Source: a bacterium (lineage in GTDB: Bacteria > Eisenbacteria > RBG-16-71-46 > CAIMUX01). From it: a stretch of 64,000 bases of DNA. The stretch spans positions 62,001-126,000 of the forward strand of contig JAUIHP010000001.1 in assembly GCA_030431975.1 (NCBI GenBank), written 5' to 3'. This document shows, one piece after another, positions 36,313 through 45,516 of this stretch. A program made the translations under genes and the position numbers. The notes under the pieces were generated by a model. That model did not search any database and had not been told where the DNA came from. It was given only the letters and a program-made list of their open reading frames with translations. The stretch's first letter is position 1. Each line of letters starts with the position of its first letter.

Positions 36313-37422
36313 TCAACGAGATCCGAGGCGCCTCGACCAGGCCTCACTCAACTGCTCGTTGTGACCGTCTTCCGTCGTCTCGAGAAACCGCGCCGACCAG
36401 CCCTTGGAATTGGCCAAGGCCAACCCGTCTTCGGAACCAAGAACGAGCAGAGCCGTAGCCCGCCCGTCGGCCAGTCGACAGGACTCTGCCCAAGTCGTCA
36501 CCTGCGTCGTTCGGTGGGTCACCGCGTTCCCGGTCGACGGGTCGATGGCATGCGGGAACCGCATCTGTCCGAACTCGACGAAGTTTCGATACGTCCCGGA
36601 GGTCGCGATCGCGCCTTCGTCCAGTTCGAGAACCTGACCGACCTGGCGTGTACCTTGTTTCGGCACCTCCAGGGCGACGGCCCACTCCTCACGACCCAAA
36701 GCCCCGCCGGCAACACGAATCTCTCCGCCAATCTCGACGAAGTAACGTCGGGCGCCTGCCCGCTCCAGGACCGCGGCCAGCTCGTCGACTCCGTGCCCTT
36801 TGGCGATGGCGGAAAGGTCGACCCGAACTTCCGGAGCGGACTTCCGCAACGCAGGCATCTCCGACGACGTTGGGCTCGGCGTCGACATTGGTACAGACCT
36901 CGACGCGGATTCAGCCGTCCGAACCGACAGTTGACGCCACCCGACCCACGGCAGAACCGCGGCAATTTCCGAGGAATCCGGCGGAGACTCCCGACGGCCG
37001 GCAGCTCCAAACCCCCAAACATCGACCAAAGGCCCCACGGTCGGATCAAACGCGCCGTCCGACTCGGCGGCCAGGGTCAATGCGTCCGCGACGACGGATG
37101 CGGTCGCGGACGAGACGGGAAACCAGTCCATGCTGGAATGACGGTTGAACCTGGAGATCTCGGATTCCGGATCGTAGGTCGACATACGTCCGTTGACCCG
37201 AACCAGGCACATATCGAGGGAGTCTCGAATCGCTGCAACATCGCCCGCGCCCGCTCGCGTGACCCACTTGACCTGAAAGGTCGTCCCCATGGTCGGGCCT
37301 TCGTGGAAGGCTTCGTACTCCGGACGAAGAAAAACCAGGAGCAAGGCGACCGTGACCATGAGTCCCAGCGCGGCGAGGGCCCGACGGCGCGTCGCGAAAC
37401 CACGTTTTGCTCCGTCATCCAT
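36313..37422 (-). CDS. apbE: FAD:protein FMN transferase (ApbE)
   Basis: This is a 369-residue inner-membrane anchored protein with one N-terminal helix. ApbE landmarks are visible: TMGTTFQVKW, a MSTYDPESEISRFN segment, GAFDPTVGPLVDVWGFG, VDLSAIAKGHGVD, YFVEIGGEIRV, IATSGTYRNF and FPHAIDPSTG. ApbE attaches FMN through a phosphoester bond to Thr in the SGAT-type motif, here in NqrB and NqrC, encoded just upstream. A short serine/proline-rich insertion (about residues 173-195) is not usual. It lies 32 bases after nqrF. Confidence 0.93.
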   Translation of the reverse strand: MDDGAKRGFATRRRALAALGLMVTVALLLVFLRPEYEAFHEGPTMGTTFQVKWVTRAGAGDVAAIRDSLDMCLVRVNGRMSTYDPESEISRFNRHSSMDWFPVSSATASVVADALTLAAESDGAFDPTVGPLVDVWGFGAAGRRESPPDSSEIAAVLPWVGWRQLSVRTAESASRSVPMSTPSPTSSEMPALRKSAPEVRVDLSAIAKGHGVDELAAVLERAGARRYFVEIGGEIRVAGGALGREEWAVALEVPKQGTRQVGQVLELDEGAIATSGTYRNFVEFGQMRFPHAIDPSTGNAVTHRTTQVTTWAESCRLADGRATALLVLGSEDGLALANSKGWSARFLETTEDGHNEQLSEAWSRRLGSR

Positions 37423-37454
37423 GGACCGCCCGCCACCACGCTGTTCGATTCGGA

Positions 37455-38669
37455 TCAGCCTCCGAAGTCGTCGAAGAGAATGTTCTCGTCCTCGACACCC
37501 ATTCGGTCCAGCAGATCAAAGACCGCCGCGTTCATCATCGGAGGACCGCAGATGTAGTACTCGCAGTCTTCCGGCGCAGGGTGGTCCTTCAGGTACTCGT
37601 CATGGAGAACCTGATGGATGAACCCGACATAACCCTTCCAGTTGTCCTCCGGGACCGGCTCGGACAGGGCCAGGTGCCACTTGAAGTTCGGGAACTCCTT
37701 GGCAATCTGGTCGAATTCCTCGACGTAGAATGCTTCGCGCATGCTACGGGCTCCGTACCAGAAGCTGACCTTTCGGGTCGTGGCGAGGCGACGGAACTGG
37801 TCGAATATGTGCGAGCGCATCGGCGCCATACCGGCGCCACCGCCGATGAAGATCATCTCGGCATCAGTGTCCTTGGCGAAGAACTCACCGTACGGGCCGG
37901 AGATGACGACCGGATCGCCCGGCTTCAGATCGAAGATGTACGAAGACATGATTCCCGGAGGATGGTCCGTGTTCGGAGGCGGCGTCGCGACACGCACGTT
38001 GAGCATGATCATGCCCTTCTCCTCCGGATAGTTGGCCATCGAGTAGGCGCGAACGACCGTGTCTTTGACTACCGACTTGTACTGCCAAAGGTTGAAGTGG
38101 TCCCAGGCGTCCCGGTACTCCTCTTCAATGTCGAAGTTCTTGTAGTCGAGTTCATGCGGAGGACACTCGATCTGGATGTAGCCGCCGGCGCGGAAGCCGA
38201 CATCCTCGCCTTCCGGCAGATCGAGAATGAGCTCTTTGATGAAGGTGGCGACGTTGTGGTTCGACCGCACCTTGCACGTCCACTTCTTGACCCCGAAGAC
38301 CTCTTCCGGAACTTCGACCTTCATATCGCCCTTGACGGCGACCTGACAGGAAAGCCGGCATCCTTCGCGCTCTTCCTTGCGAGTGACGTGGCCCTTTTCC
38401 GTGGGCAGGATGTCCCCGCCACCTTCGACGACGTTGACCTTGCACTGTGCGCACGTTCCGCCACCGCCGCAAGCAGACGAGACGAAGATCTTCTCGTCGG
38501 CCAGGACGTTGAGGAGCTTGCCTCCCGTCGGAACGGAGACGGTGCGCTCGTCATTGATCGTAATGGTGACGTTACCGCTGGCCACCAACTTGGACCGAGC
38601 GGCCAGAATCACCGTCACGAGCATGAGCACGATGACGGTGAACATGATGACGCCGAGAATGATCTCCAT
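37455..38669 (-). CDS. nqrF: Na+-translocating NADH:quinone reductase subunit F
   Basis: The 404-residue protein is the NADH-oxidising entry subunit. It has one N-terminal membrane helix, a 2Fe-2S ferredoxin domain with [10 protein letters not shown] (about 70-79) and a fourth Cys in CRLSCQV, and a ferredoxin-reductase-like domain with the FAD motif RAYSMAN and NADH motifs [11 protein letters not shown] and YICGPPMM. The C-terminus [10 protein letters not shown] is the usual NqrF ending. It is the sixth gene of the nqr operon. Confidence 0.97.
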   Translation of the reverse strand: MEIILGVIMFTVIVLMLVTVILAARSKLVASGNVTITINDERTVSVPTGGKLLNVLADEKIFVSSACGGGGTCAQCKVNVVEGGGDILPTEKGHVTRKEEREGCRLSCQVAVKGDMKVEVPEEVFGVKKWTCKVRSNHNVATFIKELILDLPEGEDVGFRAGGYIQIECPPHELDYKNFDIEEEYRDAWDHFNLWQYKSVVKDTVVRAYSMANYPEEKGMIMLNVRVATPPPNTDHPPGIMSSYIFDLKPGDPVVISGPYGEFFAKDTDAEMIFIGGGAGMAPMRSHIFDQFRRLATTRKVSFWYGARSMREAFYVEEFDQIAKEFPNFKWHLALSEPVPEDNWKGYVGFIHQVLHDEYLKDHPAPEDCEYYICGPPMMNAAVFDLLDRMGVEDENILFDDFGG

Positions 38670-38765
38670 CTGCTACTCCTGATTCCGTCGCGGACGCGCG
38701 GTTCCGAATCTCAGCCGGCGCGAGTCGGCGCCGACAACTTCAAAATCTCCGACCGATCGAGCCGC

Positions 38766-39377
38766 TTAGAGCTGGATCCCGGAAAAGGACATGAAGGCCA
38801 ACGCCATCAGTCCCACGATGATGAACGTGATCCCGAGACCCCGCAGGCCTTCGGGAACATCCGAATACTTGAGTTTCTCGCGAATCCCGGCCAGCGCCAC
38901 GATCGCAATCGCCCATCCAAAGCCACTTCCCAGACCAAACACGACCGACTCACCGAAACTGTACTCGCGCTCGACCATGAAGAGAGATCCACCGAGGATC
39001 GCGCAGTTCACGGTGATGAGCGGAAGGAAGATCCCCAACGCGTTGTAGAGCGCCGGCACATAGCGGTCGAGCGTCATTTCCAGAATCTGGACCATCGCCG
39101 CGATGACCCCGATATAGGTAATGAGTCCGAGGAAAGACAAGTCGGTGTCGGGCAGGCCCGCCCAGGAGAGAGCGCCCTCTTTGAGGACAAACGTGTAGAG
39201 CAGGTTGTTCACCGGAATGGTGATCGTCTGCACGACGACGACCGCAACGCCGAGGCCGATCGAGGTGTCGACCTTCTTGGAAACAGCCAGGAAGGTGCAC
39301 ATCCCCAGAAAGAAGGCCAGGGCCATGTTCTCGACGAACACCGCCTTGAGGAAGAGGTTCAGGTATTGCTCGAGCAT
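38766..39377 (-). CDS. nqrE: Na+-translocating NADH:quinone reductase subunit E
   Basis: This is a six-helix membrane subunit of 203 residues. It contains the paired half-helix region with [17 protein letters not shown] near the N-terminus and the INCAIL-like [16 protein letters not shown] segment, whose cysteines share an iron centre with NqrD. It follows nqrD by three bases. Confidence 0.96.
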   Translation of the reverse strand: MLEQYLNLFLKAVFVENMALAFFLGMCTFLAVSKKVDTSIGLGVAVVVVQTITIPVNNLLYTFVLKEGALSWAGLPDTDLSFLGLITYIGVIAAMVQILEMTLDRYVPALYNALGIFLPLITVNCAILGGSLFMVEREYSFGESVVFGLGSGFGWAIAIVALAGIREKLKYSDVPEGLRGLGITFIIVGLMALAFMSFSGIQL

Positions 39378-39380
39378 CGA

Positions 39381-40007
39381 CTAGACCCCTTCTTCGATCT
39401 GATCCTTCTTGAAGGATCGCAGCACCCAAATGAACAGACCGATGATAAAGAACGCGCTCGGGGGCAGCAGCATCAGGCCGTTGGCGTTGTACCAGCCGCC
39501 TTCGGTGTTGAGCGCGAAAAGCTGCACTCCGAAGAGGCTCCCCGACCCGAAGAGTTCGCGGAAGACTCCGACGACGATCAGGATGAGGCTGTAGCCGAGC
39601 CCATTCCCGACCCCGTCGAGAAACGAGAGCCCCACGCTGTTCTTCATGGCGTAGGCCTCGGCCCGTCCCATGACGATGCAGTTCGTAATGATCAGGCCAA
39701 CGAAGACCGACAACTGCTTCGAGATGTCATAGGCGTAGGCCTTGAGGAACTGGTCGACGAGGATGACCAACGACGCAATGATCGTCATCTGAACGATGAT
39801 GCGGATGTTGGACGGAATGTGATTCCGAATCAGGGCGACGGACGCGTTCGAGAACGCCGTGACGAAGACCACGGCCAGACTCATGACGATGACCGTGTCC
39901 ATCTTCGTCGTGACCGCAAGCGCGGAACAAATCCCGAGCACCTGAAGAGCGATCGGGTTGTTGTCGAAGAGCGGACCGAAGAGCGCGGTTCTTGCTGCTG
40001 ATGCCAT
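39381..40007 (-). CDS. nqrD: Na+-translocating NADH:quinone reductase subunit D
   Basis: This is a 208-residue membrane subunit homologous to NqrE and Rnf[23 protein letters not shown] near the N-terminus and [20 protein letters not shown] in the middle carry the conserved cysteines. It is 11 bases after nqrC and is tightly linked to nqrE. Confidence 0.96.
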   Translation of the reverse strand: MASAARTALFGPLFDNNPIALQVLGICSALAVTTKMDTVIVMSLAVVFVTAFSNASVALIRNHIPSNIRIIVQMTIIASLVILVDQFLKAYAYDISKQLSVFVGLIITNCIVMGRAEAYAMKNSVGLSFLDGVGNGLGYSLILIVVGVFRELFGSGSLFGVQLFALNTEGGWYNANGLMLLPPSAFFIIGLFIWVLRSFKKDQIEEGV

Positions 40008-40018
40008 GTCAGATCCCC

Positions 40019-40798
40019 CTAACCCAGGCCGTCCGTCTTGAGACGTTCCAGATACTTTCCAAAGCCGTCGTCGCCCAGCCAGAACTGAACGGTGTTGGAA
40101 ACCCCGCGGGCCGTGATCGTGGCTCCACTCAGTCCGTCGATCTGGTACTTGCTCGATTCCGAGGACGGATTGACCGAGCCCTTGATAACTTCGATGGCGA
40201 CATCACCCTCGTTGTCGAAGGCCTTCTTGCCGACCCACGAAGACTTCCACTTCGGGTTGTCGACTTCGCCGCCCAGACCGGGCGTCTCACCGTGCTCATA
40301 GAACCCGAGCCCGCGGATGGTCTCGAGGTCGTCTCCCAAAGCGAGAAAGCCGTAGAGCGTCGACCAGAGTCCCTTCCCGTGAATGGGCAGAATGACGCCG
40401 GTCGTTTCACCGCCGTCTTTGATCAGGTAGATGGGAGCCACGTTCGTCCGACGCTTGATGCCGCCCAAATCCTGATTGCGAGTCAACTCGATTGATGTGG
40501 ACGGGTCTTTGGCCGCTTCCCGGTCATCGAAGGTATCGGGATCACCCTCGACGTACTCACCGGTCGTCAGATCGACGAGCTTGGCTTCGATCTTCTCCTC
40601 GAACACGGAGTCGACGTCGACCTCGGCCCCGTCCTCGACAATTCCTGCAGCAACCAGGATGTTCGACTTCCGGTCCAGGACCTTGTTGGCTTCCTGGGCC
40701 GGCCGCAGGGAAACCGCAGCCGTCGAGACCAGCACGGAGCAAACGACGCAGAGACCGGCCGCGACGGCCAGGACCTTGGTCGTCGAATCGTTAGACAT
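40019..40798 (-). CDS. nqrC: Na+-translocating NADH:quinone reductase subunit C
   Basis: This is a 259-residue protein with one N-terminal helix and a periplasmic FMN domain. The flavinylation motif is clear in [15 protein letters not shown], where Thr would carry covalent FMN placed by Apb[15 protein letters not shown] and [14 protein letters not shown] are typical NqrC segments. Its start overlaps the end of nqrB by eight bases. Confidence 0.96.
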   Translation of the reverse strand: MSNDSTTKVLAVAAGLCVVCSVLVSTAAVSLRPAQEANKVLDRKSNILVAAGIVEDGAEVDVDSVFEEKIEAKLVDLTTGEYVEGDPDTFDDREAAKDPSTSIELTRNQDLGGIKRRTNVAPIYLIKDGGETTGVILPIHGKGLWSTLYGFLALGDDLETIRGLGFYEHGETPGLGGEVDNPKWKSSWVGKKAFDNEGDVAIEVIKGSVNPSSESSKYQIDGLSGATITARGVSNTVQFWLGDDGFGKYLERLKTDGLG

Positions 40799-41999
40799 AG
40801 CGAGCGGCCCTCCTCTTGATGTTTGCCTGGACCACGAAGTGGTCGATGACGGGCGCGAAGACGTTTCCGAAGAGGATCGCCAGCATGATGCCTTCCGGGA
40901 AGGCAGGGTTGACCACTCGAATCAACGTCGCCATCACACCGATGAGAAGCCCGTAGAACCACTTTCCTCGGTCGGTGAAGGTCGCGGTGACCGGGTCGGT
41001 CGCCATGTAGACGACACCGAAGGCCAAACCGCCGACGACGAAGTGCCAGTGCCACGGCATCTGGAACATGGGGTTCGTCTCACTGCCGATCATGTTGAGC
41101 AGGGCTGCACTTCCCAGCGCACCGACGAAGCAGGACAGGATGATCCGCCAGGAGCCGACGCCCGTCCAAATGAGGATGGCTGCTCCAATGAGGCAGGCCA
41201 GCGTCGAGGTCTCCCCCATCGAACCCTGGATGTTGCCGAGGAAGGCCTGCATCCAGGTCATCGACTCATGGACCGGCGCCATCCCGTTGGCGGCGCCGAG
41301 ACCGAGAGCGGTCGCCCCGCTCCAGCCGTCCACGGCCGTCCAAATGGCATCCCCGGACATCTCCGCCGGGTAGGCGAAGTAGAGGAATGCGCGCGCCGTC
41401 AGAGCCACGTTGAGGAAGTTCTTCCCCGTTCCTCCGAAAATCTCCTTGGCCATGATAACGCCGAAGGCGATACCGAGCCCGACCTGCCAGAGCGGAATGG
41501 TCGGGGGCAGAGTCAACGGGAAGAGAATTCCTGTCACCAGAAAGCCTTCGTTGACCTCGTGCTTCCGCACCATCGCGAAACCGACTTCGACGATTCCACC
41601 GACGATGTTCGTGACCAGAAAAGCGGGCAGGAAGTAGAGCGCACCGTGGATGAAGCAGGCCAGCGGGTTGTCGGCGGCATAGCCGATCCCGATGGTGTCC
41701 AGAACCCAGCCGCGCCACCCGCTCGCTCCTTCGAGTCCGAGCTTCTCGATACCGAGGTTGGCCTGATGTCCGGTGTTCCAGAGCGCCATGAGGATGCACG
41801 GAACCAGCGCCATGGCGACGGTGATCATCATCCTCTTCAGATCCATACCGTCGCGAACGTGAGTCCGTCCCCGGGTCGATGTTCCCGGAGTAAACAGGAA
41901 CGTGTCGATGGCCTCGTACAGAGGATAGAGGGTCTCGAGCTTGCCGCCCTTTTCGAAGGTCGGCGCCACCTTGTCGAGGGCGTCTCTCAGAAACTTCAT
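40791..41999 (-). CDS. nqrB: Na+-translocating NADH:quinone reductase subunit B
   Basis: This is a 402-residue polytopic subunit that houses the sodium path, riboflavin and a covalent FMN. The FMN attachment site is visible in [23 protein letters not shown]-like [32 protein letters not shown] and the C-terminal [10 protein letters not shown] match the family. It begins four bases after the nqrA stop. Confidence 0.96.
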   Translation of the reverse strand: MKFLRDALDKVAPTFEKGGKLETLYPLYEAIDTFLFTPGTSTRGRTHVRDGMDLKRMMITVAMALVPCILMALWNTGHQANLGIEKLGLEGASGWRGWVLDTIGIGYAADNPLACFIHGALYFLPAFLVTNIVGGIVEVGFAMVRKHEVNEGFLVTGILFPLTLPPTIPLWQVGLGIAFGVIMAKEIFGGTGKNFLNVALTARAFLYFAYPAEMSGDAIWTAVDGWSGATALGLGAANGMAPVHESMTWMQAFLGNIQGSMGETSTLACLIGAAILIWTGVGSWRIILSCFVGALGSAALLNMIGSETNPMFQMPWHWHFVVGGLAFGVVYMATDPVTATFTDRGKWFYGLLIGVMATLIRVVNPAFPEGIMLAILFGNVFAPVIDHFVVQANIKRRAARYV

Positions 42000-42003
42000 C
42001 GGA

Positions 42004-43359
42004 TCAGCCCTCCTTCTCGATCGTTGTCAGAGCGTCGCGAAGGAGCACTCCCCAGTCCGTCTTCCCGGGGCAGACAAAAGTACATAGAGCGAGATCTTCC
42101 TCGTCGAGTTCCAGGACTCCCAAACTCGTGGCCGACTCGTAGTCCTTCGAAGCCAAAGCGCGGAGTAGATGCGTCGGAAGGATGTCCAGCGGCATGACCT
42201 TTTCGTAGGCCCCGATCGGGACCATGGAGCGAGGGCTGCCGTTGGAATCCGGCACCATATTGAATTTCTTCCCCGGAATCATCGAGGAGACGAAGACCGG
42301 CTTGTTGGAGAAGCTGTCGAAGCCCGGCATGTGCCAGCCCAGCAGCTTGCGCTCCGGCGTGTCCGAGAGCACGGATACCTGATTGTGATGACGCCCCAGG
42401 TAGTCCGTCGGTCCGTCCGCCAGATGTCCCTGCAGAACCGATCCGGAAATGATGCGGAGAGGACCATCGGCCGCTTCCGAACGCACCAACGCGCTGAGCT
42501 GGGCGCCGAGATGGGTCCGAACGAGTCGCGGCCGCGTGACGGCGGGGCCGGCCAGGGAAACGACGCGCTCCGTGGAAAGCTCACCGCTCTCCAGCAGGCG
42601 GGCCATGGCCAGAACCTCCTGATATCCGATCGACCAGACCGTCCTGTGCGCATGGACCGGCTGGATGGAATGGATGTGCGTTCCCGCGAGGCCGGCAGGG
42701 TGCGGTCCCTGAAACTTGTGCCACTCGACCCGCTCGTGATCCGGACCCTGAAGTTCGAAGTCCGGACCCGTGACAACGTAGACCGAACCCGAGGTCAGAG
42801 CGAGGAGAGCACGGATGCCCTTCTCGAGCAGTCGCTCACTGCCTTTCAGAACGACCGCCGGATCCGGGGCCAGAGGGTTCGTGTCGTGAACGTTGACGAA
42901 GATAGCGTCCGCCGTGTCGTCAACGCCGGGAGCTTTCGAGAACGGACGGGTCCTGAAGGCGGTCCAGGTTCCCGACTTGATCAACGTCTCGCGAAGCTTG
43001 TCCGGATTCGAATCCCACGGCTCCGGCAGGATCGGGAACTTCTCGGAACCCCCTTCACCCCGCTCGATCACCAACGAAACGAATACCCGCTTGTCGCCAC
43101 GGTTGATGCTCTCCACGATTCCGGCCGAAGGCGCGGTGTAGAGAACTCCGGGGTTCTTCTTGTCTTCCAAGAGCGGCTGTCCCTTGCGGACGCGCTCACC
43201 TTCCTTGACGAGCAGGGTCGGCCGAAGCCCGACATAGTCGGACCCCAGGATCGCGACCTTCGTGCCCTCGCGGGCCTTTTCTACGGCCTGCGGCTCGGGG
43301 GCGCCGGTAATCGGCAAGTCCAACCCCTTGCGGATTTTCCAAGTCTTTTTAGGTTTCAT
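42004..43359 (-). CDS. nqrA: Na+-translocating NADH:quinone reductase subunit A
   Basis: This is the 451-residue cytoplasmic subunit, first gene of the operon. It begins [14 protein letters not shown], the standard NqrA opening, and contains [27 protein letters not shown] and [23 protein letters not shown]-like [22 protein letters not shown] near the end. NqrA contributes to the quinone site. I could not define a convincing promoter upstream. Confidence 0.96.
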   Translation of the reverse strand: MKPKKTWKIRKGLDLPITGAPEPQAVEKAREGTKVAILGSDYVGLRPTLLVKEGERVRKGQPLLEDKKNPGVLYTAPSAGIVESINRGDKRVFVSLVIERGEGGSEKFPILPEPWDSNPDKLRETLIKSGTWTAFRTRPFSKAPGVDDTADAIFVNVHDTNPLAPDPAVVLKGSERLLEKGIRALLALTSGSVYVVTGPDFELQGPDHERVEWHKFQGPHPAGLAGTHIHSIQPVHAHRTVWSIGYQEVLAMARLLESGELSTERVVSLAGPAVTRPRLVRTHLGAQLSALVRSEAADGPLRIISGSVLQGHLADGPTDYLGRHHNQVSVLSDTPERKLLGWHMPGFDSFSNKPVFVSSMIPGKKFNMVPDSNGSPRSMVPIGAYEKVMPLDILPTHLLRALASKDYESATSLGVLELDEEDLALCTFVCPGKTDWGVLLRDALTTIEKEG

Positions 43360-43676
43360 CCTTCTCCGCGCAGTCTTGGGGAACCCTTCTGCAAATCAAA
43401 GGGGGGATGTTAGTGCGGAACCTACGTAATGGCAACGTAACTGCATGAGTATCGGCCGTCAGTTTTGCATTTAAACCCTATTCGGTGGTTCCCTGCGGTT
43501 CCGCAGGCTTGGGCAGCAGAAGTGAAGGTTCTTCGTGAAATACGAGGTTGTGAAGTATACCGGCGGCAGCCTGGGGGCGCGACCGATGCCGGGCCAGCTC
43601 GCCGCAGCAAGCCCAACTACCCTAAATCTTTGCACCCCAAAGGATAGTCACCCCGCGCGGAAACAACCACCCCGGC
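43360..43676. other. Gene-free region upstream of nqrA
   Basis: This region contains no ORF I can support. It includes a perfect CCTGCG/CGCAGG hairpin with a GTTC loop near 43490-43506, and a possible long-range pairing of TTGGGC with GCCCAA about 100 bases apart, so a structured RNA on either strand is conceivable. It matches no RNA family that I can name with confidence. Confidence 0.4.
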
Positions 43677-43706
43677 TTGACGACCACCGAAAGGCGTTCC
43701 TATACT
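43677..43706 (+). promoter_or_regulatory. Promoter of the Gld-like ABC operon
   Basis: TTGACG (43677-43682), 18 bases, then TATACT (43701-43706). Transcription would start near 43713, giving a leader of about 140 bases before the ABC ATPase gene. Confidence 0.6.
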
Positions 43707-43712
43707 GCCTCG

Positions 43713-43854
43713 TTCGGCGCGCTGAGCGATTTCGGCGCCCCTCTCTCACCGGCCCCCCGACCGGTAGGGCCGGTTCCCGATCCCGTTAGGGACCGGAGCC
43801 CCCACGTCGGGGTGAAAAACTCGGAACAACGACAAGTCATCCTTGCGAGGAGCC
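43713..43854 (+). other. Structured 5' leader with overlapping hairpins
   Basis: Hairpin A pairs CCGGCCC (43749-43755) with GGGCCGG (43767-43773). Hairpin B pairs CCGGT-CCC (43770-43778, one base bulged) with GGGACCGG (43789-43796). The two share bases 43770-43773 and so exclude each other. A third hairpin CCCC/GGGG (43800-43812) follows. This layout resembles a switching leader, but I cannot match it to a known riboswitch class. Confidence 0.4.
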
Positions 43855-44790
43855 ATGATCGAGGTTCAGAACCTGACCAAAACCTATGGTCCAACCGTCG
43901 CCGTCGACGGGATTTCCTTCGAGATTCCCCGGGGGGAAGTCGTCGGCTTCCTGGGTCCGAACGGCGCCGGCAAGACGACGACGATGCGGATCTTGACCTG
44001 CTATCTCCCGGCCGATTCGGGAGAAGCTCGCGTCGCCGGCCATGACACGTTCACAGAGCCGGTCGAGGTACGGCGCCGCATCGGTTACCTGCCGGAAAGC
44101 GCGCCGGTCTACGCGGAAATGGGAATCGTCGAGTATCTCGACTTCGTGGCCGAAGTTCGCGGCATTCCATCTTCGGATCGAAAGAGCCGCATCGGTCGCG
44201 CCGTCGAGCGCACCGGACTCGGCCCCATGATCCAGAAAGACATCGGCCAGCTCTCGAAAGGGTACCGGCAACGCGTCGGGTTGGCGGCGACCCTCATTCA
44301 CGATCCGGAGGTTCTCGTCCTCGACGAACCGACGACGGGACTCGATCCCAATCAGATCATCGAGATTCGGCAACTTATCCGTGAGATCGGTCGGGAGAAG
44401 ACGGTCATCCTTTCGACCCACATTCTTCCGGAGGTCGAAGCGACCTGCGATCGCGTTCTAATCATCAACTACGGAACCATCGTGGCCAGCGGAACGACCG
44501 ACGAACTGACCCGGGCGGCCCAGGGTGAAGTCCTGACACGAATCAGTGTGCGAGGGGAAGCGGTCAACGTCGAGCCCGTGCTCATGAGCACGGAGGGCAT
44601 CGAGAAGGTCTCCCGCCTTGACCCGATCAAGGACGGCACCTGTCGCTACGAACTGACGACCAAGGATTCCGAGATCGAAGAACGACTCTTCCATCTCGCG
44701 GTCGGGAACAACTGGGTCCTGACCGAGTTGCACACGGAAACGCTCAGTCTCGAACAAGTCTTCACCCAGCTCACCTTGGGAGATCGATAG
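43855..44790 (+). CDS. ABC transporter ATP-binding protein (GldA-like)
   Basis: This is a 311-residue ATPase with Walker A GPNGAGKTT, signature QLSKGYRQRVGLA, Walker B VLVLDEPTTGLDPNQI and the switch His in LSTHILPEVEATC. The C-terminal 90 residues form the regulatory extension seen in GldA/NatA-like ATPases, ending EQVFTQLTLGDR. The ATG at 43855 has GAGGAG only two bases upstream; a TTG at 43843 is the alternative start. The following genes encode an ABC-2 permease and a GldG-like protein, so it powers that complex. Role in motility, secretion or copper/other export is not known here. Confidence 0.9.
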   Translation: MIEVQNLTKTYGPTVAVDGISFEIPRGEVVGFLGPNGAGKTTTMRILTCYLPADSGEARVAGHDTFTEPVEVRRRIGYLPESAPVYAEMGIVEYLDFVAEVRGIPSSDRKSRIGRAVERTGLGPMIQKDIGQLSKGYRQRVGLAATLIHDPEVLVLDEPTTGLDPNQIIEIRQLIREIGREKTVILSTHILPEVEATCDRVLIINYGTIVASGTTDELTRAAQGEVLTRISVRGEAVNVEPVLMSTEGIEKVSRLDPIKDGTCRYELTTKDSEIEERLFHLAVGNNWVLTELHTETLSLEQVFTQLTLGDR

Positions 44791-44793
44791 ACG

Positions 44794-45516
44794 ATGAGTC
44801 CGACACTCAGCATCGCCAAGAAAGAGTTCCGGGCCTACTTTCAGTCGCCCATTGCGTATGTCTTCATCACTCTGTTTCTCGTGCTGTCCGTTTGGATCTT
44901 CTTCTTCCTTTCGAACTTCTTCCTCGTCGGTCAATCGACGCTGCGGACGCTCTTCGACTGGATCCCGATTACGTTTCTCATCTTCGTTCCCGCGGTGACC
45001 ATGCGCACGTGGGCGGAAGAACAGAAACTGGGGACTGCCGAGATCCTGCTGACGTTCCCGGTGCGCGACTGGGAAGTGGTGCTGGGGAAGTTTCTGGCCG
45101 GACTCGCCTTCCTGTCGGTGGCGATTCTGCTCACGCTTCCGCTGACCGCGACGGTGGCCTGGTTGGGGAACCCCGACAACGGCGCCGTCATCGCGGGCTA
45201 CGTCGGCTCCATCCTTTTGGGAGCGGCCTATCTCTCGATCGGCCTTTGGGTCAGCTCGATGACACAGAACCAGATCGTGGCCTTCCTCATCTCCCTGGTC
45301 CTTTGCTTCATTCTCTTCATCGTGGGAATCCCCACGACGCTTTCCTCGCTTCCGGATTGGCTGGTGCCGTTCGTTTCGCGACTCAGTTTGGGAGCGCACT
45401 ATGACTCGATCGGACGAGGCGTCATCGATTCCCGCGACGTTCTCTACTTCCTTTCGATCATCGTCTTTTTCCTCTTTCTCAACGTTCAGAGCATTGCATC
45501 GAGGAGGTGGAGCTGA
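44794..45516 (+). CDS. ABC-2 type permease (GldF-like)
   Basis: This is a 240-residue protein with six membrane segments. It opens IAKKEFRAYFQSPIAYVF, the common start of the GldF/NosY-like permeases, and contains VTMRTWAEEQKLGTAEILLTFPV, also typical. The gene starts three bases after the ATPase stop and its own stop overlaps the next ATG (TGATG), so the three are one operon. Confidence 0.88.
   Translation: MSPTLSIAKKEFRAYFQSPIAYVFITLFLVLSVWIFFFLSNFFLVGQSTLRTLFDWIPITFLIFVPAVTMRTWAEEQKLGTAEILLTFPVRDWEVVLGKFLAGLAFLSVAILLTLPLTATVAWLGNPDNGAVIAGYVGSILLGAAYLSIGLWVSSMTQNQIVAFLISLVLCFILFIVGIPTTLSSLPDWLVPFVSRLSLGAHYDSIGRGVIDSRDVLYFLSIIVFFLFLNVQSIASRRWS

Noticed and set aside
37407-40001. An 864-codon open frame on the plus strand opposite nqrF, nqrE and nqrD
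   Set aside because: It is antisense to three certain genes with clear motifs; its length follows from GC-rich codon use. No homology or signal is visible.
43005-43025. T-arm-like GGATTCGAATCC sequence suggesting a tRNA
   Set aside because: It lies inside nqrA coding sequence and no acceptor stem or anticodon arm can be drawn around it. No tRNA was found anywhere in the window.
43535-43789. An 84-codon GTG-started frame upstream of the Gld-like operon
   Set aside because: It has a weak ribosome site but poor coding character at third positions, and the good promoter at 43677 lies inside it.
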